Assembly (NCBI RefSeq): GCF_002021815.1
Contig: NZ_CP019952.1
Coordinates: 1,705,001-1,769,000 of the forward strand
From: Pseudomonas parafulva
Lineage (GTDB): Bacteria > Pseudomonadota > Gammaproteobacteria > Pseudomonadales > Pseudomonadaceae
Reading direction: 5' to 3'
Length of the DNA: 64,000 nucleotides
In this document: positions 1 to 9,245 of the stretch, piece by piece
Layout: every line of letters begins with the position of its first letter
Position numbering within the stretch: position 1 is the first letter of the stretch
Notes under the pieces: model-generated
Database searches by the model: none
Seen by the model: the letters and a program-made list of their open reading frames with translations, nothing else
What the model was told of the DNA's origin: nothing
Made by a program: the position numbers and the translations under genes

Positions 1-206
1 GCTTCATTAATGTGTGCTTGCCCAGACACTATGGTTAAGTGAGTTTCTGCCTGAAGCATTGCCGACTGAGTCGGGTCGGATTTTCCTTATTTCTATAGGC
101 TAATCGATAGGGCAGTTAAGATCATGACTTTGATAGTCAGCGGGGTGTCCGTTTCTCCCGCTGGGAACGATTTTTTGCAGCACTGGTGTGCCTTAATATA
201 CCTCCA

Positions 207-641
207 TTATGGCATTCGTGCCTCCAGTTCGAATTTCACCTCATTCAAGTTACCTTCGACCTTGTAATAGGCCGTATTGTGGAATTCGTAGATCTTATTT
301 AGGGTGCGTAGTTTTACGGATCGGCTCGTAATCTCGTAGACCGCACCCGTACTTCTCGTCACCAAAAAAGGAACTGAATCTTTGCTTCTTTGCAAGGCGG
401 CTTCATGACTGGGCTGGACCTCCATCACGAAGTGCCTGTACACGTGAGGGACTGTAGCGCCCCCACCACTGTACCGAACTTCATAGATGGCGCCGTTCTC
501 TCCGACACGGGACACGGAAATGATTTCATCGGGATCTGGCAAAGTACGGTTGGATGCATAAATGTAGATCATCTGGCCTAGGCAGAGCAGTGTTAATAAC
601 CAGAGGCAAATCCTAGTGTTCTTTGGACTTGGCATAATCAA
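207..641 (-). CDS. small membrane-anchored protein, putative immunity protein for the upstream toxin
   Basis: This 144-residue protein has a short basic N-terminus followed by one hydrophobic segment (about residues 10-28), so it is probably a single-pass inner-membrane protein with its remaining 115 residues in the periplasm. No family is recognised. It lies directly downstream of the toxin-like gene and overlaps it by about 29 bases, which implies translational coupling. ATG codons at 641 and 635 are both possible starts. A toxin gene followed by a tightly coupled small gene is the usual layout of a polymorphic toxin and its immunity protein. A periplasmic immunity domain would suggest that the toxin acts in the cell envelope or is neutralised there. 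The immunity role is inferred from position only. Confidence 0.55.
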   Translation of the reverse strand: MIMPSPKNTRICLWLLTLLCLGQMIYIYASNRTLPDPDEIISVSRVGENGAIYEVRYSGGGATVPHVYRHFVMEVQPSHEAALQRSKDSVPFLVTRSTGAVYEITSRSVKLRTLNKIYEFHNTAYYKVEGNLNEVKFELEARMP

Positions 642-1626
642 TACCTGCTTTAATCCATGCTTGATCTACTGGATCGTCACCGTATGGCGCCTCTGCCCAC
701 CAAGCGTCGAAATCCGCTTGCGATGTGCCTGAAACCAACTGTGCAGCCCCTGCAGCTCTTAAGAGGACGGCTTCGGATATCCCGCTTGCAGTACCTGTAG
801 CACCATAATTGAAATTTCCAAAGCTTTCAAACTGCGAGCCCAGCTGCTTGTAATCCCACTCACCACGATTACGCACTTTCTTATAAAACCAGCTCAGTAG
901 AAAAGCGGTACCACCATTCTTGAAGTGCTCTTTTTGAGCTTTGGATTCTTCGAGGTTCTGGTCAAGTGATACACCTGGGGGTGGAGAAGGATACTGATTC
1001 AGACGAATCTGTTCCATTGCCGCGCTTAGTGCTTCCGCTGCGCGGATATTTTGTGTGCTTTCGATAGCTAAAAGGGTTTCTACACGCGCTCGTAGACGTT
1101 GTGCCATTTCAGTGTAAATTTGAAAAAGTTTAACAGCTTGTAAACTGTCCGCCCAGTCCGCTAGGCGCTTTTGGTCGACTACCACCTTGTAGCCTTTGGC
1201 GCGTACAAAGCTGGAGGGTTTGGCACTGGCCGGATCAAAGCCGTGATTGCTGGCGAAACGCAGTGCAATGGCGTTTTTTTCAGTGGCGGTTGATTCTTTG
1301 GCCATGTAGAGTTTGATTAATACATTTTTCTCGTTCCTGACAATATTGATGGGTGTTAATATGTCGATGGTCGTGTTTAGTCCGCCTGCCTCCAAGATGT
1401 CAGCATCTAGTTCGGCATCCAATGCGTTTAAGTTTTCATCATGTTGCTGATTAATTTCATTTTCTTTCTGTGTCATCCAGTCTTGGACATATTCGTTAGC
1501 GCGAATCAACCAGTCCAATGTGTCCTGTGCTTGGGGGTCAAGAGGTTCCACAACTGGACGGACAGTGAGTGGCGAAAAATCGGGACGACGATCAGTAATG
1601 ACCGTGGCAGGTAGCTCTCTTGGCAT
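613..1626 (-). CDS. polymorphic toxin / bacteriocin-like protein with toxin-44-type C-terminus
   Basis: The 337-residue protein has three parts. The first 30 residues are Pro-rich and probably disordered, with no signal peptide. A long helical, charged region follows (about 35-210), including an Asp/Glu/Asn-rich stretch near 50-75. The C-terminal region (about 225-337) carries WFYKKVRNRGEWDYKQ and FGNFNYGATG, which I recognise from memory as typical of the 'bacterial toxin 44' family. This organisation resembles S-type pyocin-like or polymorphic toxins that carry a killing domain at the end. The biochemical activity of the family is not asserted here. A putative immunity gene overlaps its 3' end. 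The sequence is visibly AT-richer than the aminotransferase fusion next door, consistent with horizontal acquisition. The delivery route cannot be read from the window. Confidence 0.6.
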   Translation of the reverse strand: MPRELPATVITDRRPDFSPLTVRPVVEPLDPQAQDTLDWLIRANEYVQDWMTQKENEINQQHDENLNALDAELDADILEAGGLNTTIDILTPINIVRNEKNVLIKLYMAKESTATEKNAIALRFASNHGFDPASAKPSSFVRAKGYKVVVDQKRLADWADSLQAVKLFQIYTEMAQRLRARVETLLAIESTQNIRAAEALSAAMEQIRLNQYPSPPPGVSLDQNLEESKAQKEHFKNGGTAFLLSWFYKKVRNRGEWDYKQLGSQFESFGNFNYGATGTASGISEAVLLRAAGAAQLVSGTSQADFDAWWAEAPYGDDPVDQAWIKAGIDYAKSKEH

Positions 1627-2060
1627 TTAAATGACCATTATCTAGATGTTACGTTTGAGTGGGGTGCCGTGAGGTTGCTCTCGGCTCAGGAACCTTAAAA
1701 AAGAACCCGGGCGCACGCAAGATAATGAGATAAAACGAAACATATTCCTATTGCGGCTTCTGTGTCTATTCTGTTGTAACAAGAAGAAACGGATACGCAT
1801 TTAGTTGTGTAGTAGGTTTTCTTCAATGCAGTGTCATGGCTCCTGGCCAAGTATTTAGATGCTGTACAGCGCGTCCCACGACTTATTATTGCAGGCGATA
1901 AATGCACCTTGACTTGGCTGGGCACACGTCACGATAGCGCGGTGCCCAATTCACACTACTGATGCCGCTAGATAGGTCAGCCGCCTAGCCACTTGGGTCG
2001 CCCGCGTGGCCGCGGGCCCATATGGACGGCTCAAAGATTCAGGCCAACAGGCCATCCCCC
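1627..2060 (-). other. gene-free spacer between the toxin and the fusion protein
   Basis: This 434-base stretch is AT-richer on the toxin side and becomes GC-rich near the fusion gene. A 76-codon reading frame on the minus strand (1695-1925) has no recognisable composition, RBS or homology and is not called. The stretch probably holds the toxin gene's promoter; no convincing -35/-10 pair or terminator was identified. Confidence 0.5.
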
Positions 2061-4988
2061 TCACACGCCCTGCGAAAGCACCCGATCAATACAGTCCACA
2101 AAATAATCCACACTCGCCCGCGTGGTGCACATCGGCGGTTTGATCTTCAGGATGTTCAGGTAATCGCCCGTCGGCTGCATGAAAATCCCCAGCTCGCGCA
2201 GACGGTTACACAGCACCATGGTTTCCTCGGTCGCAGGTTCCAGCGTATCCCGGTCTCGCACCAGTTCCAGCCCCAGATAAAAGCCCGAACCATGCGCCGC
2301 ACCCGCCAAGGGATGCTTGTCGACCAGCGCTTGAAGGCGGGCCTTGAAATAGCGCCCCGTCTCGCGGGCGTTGTCCCACAGGCCCTCCTGCTGCAACACA
2401 TCCAGTACCGCCATGCCAATGCGGCAACTGACCGGGCTACCGCCGGCAGAGGAAAAGAAGTAACCCTCAGCCTCCAGCGCCTCGGCGATTTCGCGACGCG
2501 TGATTACCACCCCCAGCGGCTGGCCATTGCCCATGCCCTTGGCCATGGTGATGATATCCGGCACCACGCCTTGCTCCTCGAAACCCCAGAAATGTTCCCC
2601 TAGACGGCCATAGCCCACCTGCACTTCGTCGGCGATGCATACCCCGCCGCGTGCGCGCACCTTGGCATAGGCCGCTTGCAGGTAGCCCGGCGGCAAGGCA
2701 ATGCCGCCGGCATTGCCATACACAGGTTCGCAGATGATTCCAGCCAGCTGGCGCCTGCTCGCATCGAGTTCGGCCAGCCGGTTATCGACGTCGCGCAGGT
2801 AGTCAGCGGCGCTGTCCGGGCCTCGGAAACGGCCGCGGAACGTGTTTGGGGCTTCGACCGGGTGCACCCAGGCGGGGCGGGTTTCCAGGGCCTGCGGGTT
2901 GTCGGCAATGGACGTGGAGATCGCATCGGTCGCCACTGACCAGCCATGGTAGGCCTCCAGTACGCTGAGCATGTCGCGTCCACCGCTGTAGGCCCATGCC
3001 AGGCGGATTGCCAGGTCATTGGCTTCAGTACCGCTGTTGACCATGAAAACGCGGTCGAATCCGTCGGGCGCCAGGGCCAGCAGGCGTTCGGAGAATTCGG
3101 TGACGGCGGCGTAGTGAAAGCGCGAATTGGTGTTGAGCAGCGACCATTGCCGTGCCGACTCGGCCGCCATGCGCGGATGACCATGCCCGAGTACGGCCAC
3201 GTTGTTGAGCATGTCTAGGTAAGAGCGACCTTGCAGATCGATCAGGTAGTTGCGCCAGCCGCGCTCGATCTGGGGTGGATCTAGGTAATAATGCTTCTGC
3301 GACCGGGCAAAACTGGCCCCGCGTCTAGCCAGTAACGCGTGAGGGTCTGGCAGGGCGTCTGCGTTGCAGTCCAACCTCAGTAAGCCCGCAGGAGAAGGGC
3401 ACAGGGCCAGCCATGCTGGCGCGCGGGAGGGCGCGGCGAAGAACGGCGGTTCGAGGCTGCTGTCCAGGCATAGCTGGACGCTGAGCCTCTCCCCGCTGTT
3501 GCCCAAGGCATCGCCCTTTCGCAACCATTGCCCATCGGCGGGGGCCTGTGCCAAACCAGTGAGCCACAGGTCCCATGAGGAGCTGCGCAAGTACCCGCTC
3601 TGTTCATCTACAGACCGCCACGTGCCGTCCTGCGGCGCCTGCACGGCCGTGCCAGGCTCCAGTTTCAGCTCCACCCCCAATGCGCAGGTTGCCGGTTCTT
3701 CGCTACGATCGATGTGTGTCTGGGACAAGCGATACTGCCCATGCAACGTGCATGCTGGTGCTGACTGGGCTGCCAGCAGGCGCTGGTCGAAACCTGGCAC
3801 CTCCCAATTGCCGGCATCGCAGTGCACGCTCAGCACCCCCAAATCGAGGCGGGCGACCGGGTGGCCAGCCACGGTAGGTAGCAGCGGTGCGCAATCAACG
3901 AAGCAGGGGGCCGAAGGCGCCGAACCAGCTGCCTGTAAAATGGCGACTTCCATCAGTGCCAACGGTGCGGCCTGCGCAGTCTCGAAAATCTGCCATTCAT
4001 GGGCGGCGTTATCGCGAATGTACTGGTTACCGGGGTCGATGGCCTGCTGTTGAGCACTGCTGAGCACCAACACGATTGCACGGTTGACCACCAAGGGCCA
4101 CAACGCGCGTAGTTCTGCCTCGGTCAGCGGATTGACCGCCTGATAGGCACTGACGGCGGCAAGCACTCTGAAAGGGTCACCGTCGGCATGATGCAGCAGC
4201 GCTGCGCAGGTCACCGACAGATCGGCAACGCGCCAGGTGCGAACCAGGTCGCCGAAATCGATGAGCCCCTGCAGTTGCCACTGGCGCTGCGCATCTTGAG
4301 CCCAGACGGTGTTGTCATCGGTGATGTCCAGGTGCACGGCCTGGATGGGCAACTGCTTCATCAGAGGGGAAAGGCGGATGGCAGCGGCTCGTGCTGCCTC
4401 GCTCAGCCGTCCGCGTAGCCTTGGGTCTTCCACCTGTGCCAGCAGGCGGTCAATCAATGCCGGGGCGTGCCTGGGGTCCCATTGCAGCGTGCGTGCCAGA
4501 CCTTCGTGGTCGAAATCTGCAAGGGCCCTGTCGACCTGCGCGCAAAGGGTGCCCATCGCCTGAATCACAGGGGCTGGAAGCCACCCGCATCGGGTCAAGG
4601 GCTGTCCTTGCAAGTATTCCAAGACCCGGACCCTCAGCGCTTGCCCTTCGATATCCAGTGTCAGCAGGGTGTTGCCAGTCTTTGCGGCAACCACCGAAGG
4701 CACTGGCAAGCCCTGGTCACGCAGCACACCCAGCGCAGCATGCTGAGCGTGCAGCTCGGGCTCGGCGTAGCTGGCGTGGCACGCCTTGAGCACGAACTTG
4801 CCCTGGCCAGTATCCATAAGCACATTCAGATCCTGTTGACTGCCAAGCGGCTGTAGTTCGCCGCAGAGGCCGTAATGCTCCGAGAGCAGTTCACGTGCCT
4901 GGGAGAGTGCTAGGCAGGGCGCTGGCAGGCTCACACGTTCTGTGATCTGGCGAAGGACGGTGGCGGCATCATGAAGACGTGTAGGCAT
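2061..4988 (-). CDS. APH-type kinase / degenerate M23 / class III aminotransferase (phospholyase-like) fusion
   Basis: This is a 975-residue three-domain protein. Residues 1-350 form an APH/choline-kinase-type phosphotransferase with catalytic HLDITDDN (His219, Asp221, Asn226) and a DFG at 244-246. Residues 410-520 resemble an M23 peptidase fold (GTAVQAPQDGTW, GDALGNSG), but the expected His/Asp metal ligands and the HxH motif are missing. Residues 560-975 are a fold-type I class III aminotransferase with the PLP lysine at Lys817 (TMAKGMGNGQPLG). In animals, hydroxylysine kinase and the PLP enzymes AGXT2L1/AGXT2L2 (phosphoethanolamine and 5-phosphohydroxylysine phospholyases) work in sequence, and bacterial fusions helped link them. 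By analogy this protein may phosphorylate an amino alcohol or hydroxy-amino acid and then eliminate phosphate and ammonia. The substrate is unknown. It is a single-gene unit with no obvious partner. Confidence 0.9.
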   Translation of the reverse strand: MPTRLHDAATVLRQITERVSLPAPCLALSQARELLSEHYGLCGELQPLGSQQDLNVLMDTGQGKFVLKACHASYAEPELHAQHAALGVLRDQGLPVPSVVAAKTGNTLLTLDIEGQALRVRVLEYLQGQPLTRCGWLPAPVIQAMGTLCAQVDRALADFDHEGLARTLQWDPRHAPALIDRLLAQVEDPRLRGRLSEAARAAAIRLSPLMKQLPIQAVHLDITDDNTVWAQDAQRQWQLQGLIDFGDLVRTWRVADLSVTCAALLHHADGDPFRVLAAVSAYQAVNPLTEAELRALWPLVVNRAIVLVLSSAQQQAIDPGNQYIRDNAAHEWQIFETAQAAPLALMEVAILQAAGSAPSAPCFVDCAPLLPTVAGHPVARLDLGVLSVHCDAGNWEVPGFDQRLLAAQSAPACTLHGQYRLSQTHIDRSEEPATCALGVELKLEPGTAVQAPQDGTWRSVDEQSGYLRSSSWDLWLTGLAQAPADGQWLRKGDALGNSGERLSVQLCLDSSLEPPFFAAPSRAPAWLALCPSPAGLLRLDCNADALPDPHALLARRGASFARSQKHYYLDPPQIERGWRNYLIDLQGRSYLDMLNNVAVLGHGHPRMAAESARQWSLLNTNSRFHYAAVTEFSERLLALAPDGFDRVFMVNSGTEANDLAIRLAWAYSGGRDMLSVLEAYHGWSVATDAISTSIADNPQALETRPAWVHPVEAPNTFRGRFRGPDSAADYLRDVDNRLAELDASRRQLAGIICEPVYGNAGGIALPPGYLQAAYAKVRARGGVCIADEVQVGYGRLGEHFWGFEEQGVVPDIITMAKGMGNGQPLGVVITRREIAEALEAEGYFFSSAGGSPVSCRIGMAVLDVLQQEGLWDNARETGRYFKARLQALVDKHPLAGAAHGSGFYLGLELVRDRDTLEPATEETMVLCNRLRELGIFMQPTGDYLNILKIKPPMCTTRASVDYFVDCIDRVLSQGV

Positions 4989-5119
4989 GGGTCGTACCGG
5001 GTCATAAGGAGACTGACGTTATTTATGCGCGTTCTGGGCGATGAAGAAAGACGATTGTCTTCAGTTTTTCTGAAAACGCTCCACGCGGCAGCGCGGAGCA
5101 AAGGCCCTTGTATTGAACC

Positions 5120-5143
5120 TGTACACAGGTGATTTCTTGTACA
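5120..5143 (-). promoter_or_regulatory. paired TGTACA boxes upstream of the fusion gene
   Basis: TGTACA occurs at 5120-5125 and 5138-5143 (18 bases apart, about two helical turns), and again at 5307-5312. The boxes lie in the 398-base divergent spacer (4989-5386) between the fusion gene and the PAS-MCP gene; nothing else was identified there. Regularly spaced direct boxes are typical of MocR/GntR-type operators, which often control PLP-linked genes. No such regulator gene is nearby, so this is only a candidate operator. Confidence 0.25.
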
Positions 5144-5386
5144 GAAAGGTGATATCTGGATGATGGCGTCCTTCCCCGCGCCTTCGTCCCGTTCAATCAC
5201 ATTTATTAAGCCTGTCTATAGGAACGACCGCCGTATCTTCGAGTCGAAACGGCATCAGGGACGTGATGGACAGACCCCAGGCATCCTTTAGACCGCGCTG
5301 TGGGCCTGTACAAGTATTGACTGATCTGTCACACGTAAGCAGTGACAGTACGCTGGTGCTGACGCACCCCACCCTCAGGTGACCCC

Positions 5387-6499
5387 ATGTTCAATCGGCA
5401 ACTCAAAGCTACCTTGGCCGCCCGCGAAACCGAACTGGCTACGCTTCGCCAGCGCCTGGACGTTTTGGAAAACGGCGCATTCTTGCGCCTTGATGCACAA
5501 CGTCGCGCTCTCGAATGCAGCCCGGCGTTCGCCACTGCCTTGGGCGTTTCGCCCGAAGCGGTGGTAGGGCAGCCACTCGGGAACTGGCTGGCCGCTCCTG
5601 CGCAAGAAAGCCAGGCGCTGCTGGAGGCCCTGTTGCGCTCCAGCGCCATCATCCAGTTCGACCTTGAGGGCAAGGTGCTGGCCGCCAACCCCAACTTCCT
5701 GACGGCGTTGGGTTACCGCCTGGACGACGTGGTGGGGCAGCATCACCGCATGTTCTGCAGCCCTGATGAGGTCAAGGGCGAGGCATACAGCAACTTTTGG
5801 CGCACCCTCAACGCAGGTCGCTATGTGACCGGGCGTTTCAAACGCCTGGACCGCCACGGGCATGAGGTCTGGCTCGAGGCCAGCTACAACCCGGTCAGCG
5901 ATGCCAGCGGCAAGCTGGTGAGGGTGGTCAAGTTCGCTTCCTTGGTGACCGACCAGGTGCAGCGTGAAGAGGCCGTCAAGCAAGCGGCGCAGGTGGCGCT
6001 GGAAGTGTCGCTGCAAACCGATGGCAGCGCCAGCGAAGGGGTCGTGGTCATGCAGGAAGTGGGGCAGTCCATGCAGGGGGTCGCGCGTCAACTGCAGTCG
6101 GCCGGTGACACCATCAGCGCGCTCGGCCAGCAATCGACGGTGATCAGTGCCATCGTCCAGACCATTGGCGCCATTGCATCGCAAACCAACTTGTTGGCGC
6201 TCAACGCAGCCATCGAGGCGGCGCGGGCGGGTGATCAGGGGCGCGGCTTCGCCGTGGTGGCAGACGAGGTGCGCAAACTGGCCGGACGTACCAGCGCGGC
6301 CACGGCGGAAATCGATGCGGTGGTGGCACGTAACCAAGCGTTGGTGACCCAGGCCGTGGGCGAAGTGCAAAGCAGCCGTGCCGAAGCGGCTAACGGCCTG
6401 CAGCTGGCTGACCATGCAGGGCATGTAATCAGCAGTATTCAGGAAGGCGCCAAGCGCGTGGTCGGCGCTGTCGAGCGGGTCAGCAAGGACCTGCGTTAG
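5387..6499 (+). CDS. soluble PAS-domain chemotaxis transducer, BdlA-like
   Basis: The 370-residue protein has no transmembrane segment. It begins with a short coiled coil (about 5-30), then a first, poorly conserved PAS-like segment (35-85), a clear PAS/PAC domain (about 90-200, with [16 protein letters not shown] and the PAC-like [12 protein letters not shown]), and an MCP signalling domain (210-370). The conserved hairpin tip is present ([17 protein letters not shown], then [15 protein letters not shown]). This architecture matches BdlA of P. aeruginosa, a cytoplasmic transducer needed for biofilm dispersion and c-di-GMP-linked signalling. It is somewhat shorter than the roughly 417-residue BdlA, so equivalence is inferred. 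It is transcribed alone, and ATG 5387 follows an AGGTGA ribosome-binding site. Confidence 0.8.
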   Translation: MFNRQLKATLAARETELATLRQRLDVLENGAFLRLDAQRRALECSPAFATALGVSPEAVVGQPLGNWLAAPAQESQALLEALLRSSAIIQFDLEGKVLAANPNFLTALGYRLDDVVGQHHRMFCSPDEVKGEAYSNFWRTLNAGRYVTGRFKRLDRHGHEVWLEASYNPVSDASGKLVRVVKFASLVTDQVQREEAVKQAAQVALEVSLQTDGSASEGVVVMQEVGQSMQGVARQLQSAGDTISALGQQSTVISAIVQTIGAIASQTNLLALNAAIEAARAGDQGRGFAVVADEVRKLAGRTSAATAEIDAVVARNQALVTQAVGEVQSSRAEAANGLQLADHAGHVISSIQEGAKRVVGAVERVSKDLR

Positions 6500-6557
6500 C
6501 GTCCTGCAGGTCAGGGCGCAGTGTGAAACGCCCGCCGCCGCCTGACAGCGTGTCAAA

Positions 6558-6586
6558 CCGACGCGCCCTGTAGAAGAGCGCGTCGG
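6558..6586 (-). terminator. hairpin between the converging PAS-MCP and yejF genes
   Basis: A perfect 9-bp stem (CCGACGCGC / GCGCGTCGG) with an 11-base loop lies between the two gene ends. A second perfect 8-bp inverted repeat (GTTAACGC at 6598-6605, GCGTTAAC at 6613-6620) overlaps the yejF stop codon. There is no strong U-tract, so termination may be bidirectional and partial. Confidence 0.5.
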
Positions 6587-6615
6587 GCCGGGACACGGTT
6601 AACGCGCCGTGGGCG

Positions 6616-8223
6616 TTAACGGGCTTCAGGCTGCAAGAACGCGGCCTCCAGCAGTTGCTGGGTGTAGGGGTGTTGCGGGGCCTGAAAGATGGTTTGAGCA
6701 TCCCCTTGCTCGACCACATGGCCTTGCTTGATCACCATCAGCTGATGGCTCAAAGCCTTGACCACTGCCAGGTCGTGACTGATGAACAGGTAGGTGAGGT
6801 TGTATTTCTGCTGCAGGTTGCGCAGCAGCTCAACCACCTGGCGCTGTACCGTCCGGTCCAGCGCGGAGGTGGGCTCGTCCAGCAGGATCAGCGCCGGCTT
6901 GAGCACCAGGGCTCTGGCGATCGCGATGCGCTGGCGCTGGCCGCCTGAGAACTCATGGGGGTAGCGATGGCGCGTCTGCGGGTCGAGTCCGACCTCCTGC
7001 AGCGCTGCGATGATGGCGGCTTCCTGTTCCTGGGCGGTCCCGATACGGTGGATGCGCAGGCCTTCACCCACAATCTCGGCCACGCTCATGCGCGGGCTGA
7101 GGCTGCCGAACGGGTCCTGGAATACCACCTGCATTTCCCGCCGCAGGGGGCGTACGGCTTGCTGGTTCAGCCCTTGCAGTTCTTTCCCGTGGAAGCGGAT
7201 GCCACCTTGGCTCCCGATCAAGCGCAGAATCGCCAGGCCCAGGGTCGACTTGCCTGAGCCCGACTCGCCCACGATGCCCAGGGTCTGCCCCTGGGGCAGG
7301 CTGAAATTGATACCGTCCACGGCTTTGACGTGGTCGACGGTGCGGCGCAGCAAGCCTTTCTTGATCGGAAACCACACCCTCAGGTCATCCACTGCCAGCA
7401 GTGGCGAGCCGGGGGTGTTGTGCGCCGGCAAACCGCTGGGTTCGGCGTTGATCAGCATCTGTGTATACGGGTGCTGTGGGGCATCGAATAGCGTGGCGCA
7501 GTCGGCTTGTTCGACGATCTGCCCCTGCTGCATCACGCACACCCGGTGCGCGATTCGCCGTACCAGGTTCAGGTCATGGCTGATCAACAACAAGGCCATG
7601 CCCAGGCGCGCCTGCAGCGCCTTGAGCAGGTCAAGCACCTTGAGTTGCACGGTCACGTCCAGCGCGGTGGTCGGTTCGTCTGCAATCAACAATTCTGGCT
7701 CGTTGGCCAACGCCATGGCGATCATCACACGTTGACGTTGCCCGCCCGAGAGTTCATGGGGTAGGGCCTTGAGGCGCTTGCGCGGCTCTGGGATGCCGAC
7801 CATCTCCAGTAACTCAAGGGTGCGAGCGGTGGCCTGCTTGCCGGTCAGCCCCTTGTGGATGAGCAGAATTTCGTTGATCTGCTTTTCGATGCAGTGCAGC
7901 GGGTTGAGCGAGGTCATCGGCTCCTGGAAGATCATCGCGATACGGTCGCCACGAATGCGCTGCATGCTCTTTTCGTTCTGCTGCAGCAAATCCTTGCCTT
8001 GATAGCGGATCGTGCCACCGGGATGACGCGCCAGGGGGTAGGGCAGCAAACGCAGGATAGAGTGGGCAGTCACTGACTTGCCCGAACCGCTTTCTCCGAC
8101 CAGCGCCAGCGTTTCACCTTTGCGGATGTCGAAGCTGATGCCGTCGACCACCCGGTTGGTGTGCTCGCCGGTCACGAACTCGACGGCAAGGTCACGCACT
8201 TCGATCAGGTTTTCTTCGCTCAT
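6616..8223 (-). CDS. yejF: peptide ABC transporter, tandem ATPase subunit
   Basis: The 535-residue protein is a duplicated ATP-binding subunit. Each half has a Walker A motif (GESGSGKSVTAHS near 40 and GESGSGKSTLGLA near 320), a signature motif (LSGGQRQRV, FSGGQRQRI) and a Walker B (LLIADEPTTALD, LILLDEPTSALD). Each half ends in the C-terminal region typical of oligopeptide transporters. It powers import through the YejB/YejE channel. YejABEF in enterobacteria takes up peptides, including peptide-nucleotide antibiotics such as microcin C; that substrate range is a family inference here. It is the last gene of the operon, with its ATG one base after the yejE stop, and a hairpin region follows. 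Confidence 0.93.
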   Translation of the reverse strand: MSEENLIEVRDLAVEFVTGEHTNRVVDGISFDIRKGETLALVGESGSGKSVTAHSILRLLPYPLARHPGGTIRYQGKDLLQQNEKSMQRIRGDRIAMIFQEPMTSLNPLHCIEKQINEILLIHKGLTGKQATARTLELLEMVGIPEPRKRLKALPHELSGGQRQRVMIAMALANEPELLIADEPTTALDVTVQLKVLDLLKALQARLGMALLLISHDLNLVRRIAHRVCVMQQGQIVEQADCATLFDAPQHPYTQMLINAEPSGLPAHNTPGSPLLAVDDLRVWFPIKKGLLRRTVDHVKAVDGINFSLPQGQTLGIVGESGSGKSTLGLAILRLIGSQGGIRFHGKELQGLNQQAVRPLRREMQVVFQDPFGSLSPRMSVAEIVGEGLRIHRIGTAQEQEAAIIAALQEVGLDPQTRHRYPHEFSGGQRQRIAIARALVLKPALILLDEPTSALDRTVQRQVVELLRNLQQKYNLTYLFISHDLAVVKALSHQLMVIKQGHVVEQGDAQTIFQAPQHPYTQQLLEAAFLQPEAR

Positions 8224-8224
8224 G

Positions 8225-9244
8225 TCACTTCCTCGGGTCGAAGGCGTCGCGGGCGGACTCGCCGATAAATACCAGCAGGCTCAGCATCACGGCCAGCACG
8301 GCAAATGCGCTGATGCCCAGCCACGGCGCCTGCAGGTTGGACTTGCCCTGCGCAACCAATTCGCCAAGCGACGGAGCGCCCGGAGGCAGGCCGAAGCCGA
8401 GAAAGTCCAACGCGGTCAGCGTGCCGATCGCGCCGGTGAGAATGAACGGCATGAACGTCATGGTCGAGATCATGGCATTGGGCAGGATATGCCGGTACAT
8501 GATCGCGCCGTTGCGCATGCCCAGTGCGCGCGCGGCGCGAACGTACTCCAGGTTGCGTCCGCGCAGGAATTCGGCGCGGACCACGTCCACCAGGCTCATC
8601 CAGGAAAACAGCAGCATGATGCCCAGCAACCACCAGAAATTGGGCTGCACGAAGCTGGCCAGGATGATCAGCAGGTAGAGCACTGGCAAGCCGGACCAGA
8701 TTTCCAGGAAGCGTTGCCCAGCCAAGTCCACCCAGCCACCATAGAACCCCTGCAAGGCACCGGCGATCACGCCGATGATGGAGCTGAGCACGGTCAGGGT
8801 CAGGGCGAACAGTACTGAAATGCGGAACCCGTAGATCACCCGTGCCAACACGTCGCGCCCTTGATCATCGGTGCCCAGCCAGTTGTCAGCTGAGGGGGGA
8901 GCGGGGGCGGGCACGCGCAGGTCGTAGTTGATGCTCTGGTAGCTGAACGGTATGGGTGCCCACAGCACGAAGCTGTCCTTCTTGGCCAGCAGGTCACGCA
9001 CGTAGGGGCTCTTGTAGTTGGCTTCCAGCGGGAACTCACCGCCAAACGTGGTTTCCGGGTAACGCTTGAAGGCAGGGAAGTACCACTGGCCGTCGTACTG
9101 CACGGCAATGGGCTTGTCGTTGGCGATAAGCTCGGCGCCCAGGCTCAGCCCGAACAGGATCAGGAACAGCCACAGCGACCACCAGCCACGGCGGTTGGCC
9201 TTGAAACGCTCGAAGCGACGACGGTTCAGGGGGGACAAGGCCAT
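8225..9244 (-). CDS. yejE: peptide ABC transporter permease
   Basis: This 339-residue inner-membrane permease belongs to the DppC/OppC class. A basic N-terminus and first membrane helix (WWSLWLFLILFGLSLGAEL) are followed by a large periplasmic insert (about 45-140) and a five-helix core. The EAA-type loop (VRAARALGMRNGAIMYRHILPNA) contacts the ATPase. ATG 9244 is preferred over the in-frame ATG seven codons upstream because it begins one base after the yejB stop and gives the usual start of this family (MALSPLNRRR). It forms a heterodimeric channel with YejB. Confidence 0.92.
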   Translation of the reverse strand: MALSPLNRRRFERFKANRRGWWSLWLFLILFGLSLGAELIANDKPIAVQYDGQWYFPAFKRYPETTFGGEFPLEANYKSPYVRDLLAKKDSFVLWAPIPFSYQSINYDLRVPAPAPPSADNWLGTDDQGRDVLARVIYGFRISVLFALTLTVLSSIIGVIAGALQGFYGGWVDLAGQRFLEIWSGLPVLYLLIILASFVQPNFWWLLGIMLLFSWMSLVDVVRAEFLRGRNLEYVRAARALGMRNGAIMYRHILPNAMISTMTFMPFILTGAIGTLTALDFLGFGLPPGAPSLGELVAQGKSNLQAPWLGISAFAVLAVMLSLLVFIGESARDAFDPRK

Positions 9245-9245
9245 G

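Noticed and set aside
1695..1925. 76-codon frame between the toxin and the fusion gene
   Set aside because: No ribosome-binding site or domain and a random-looking composition in a region with no other coding evidence.
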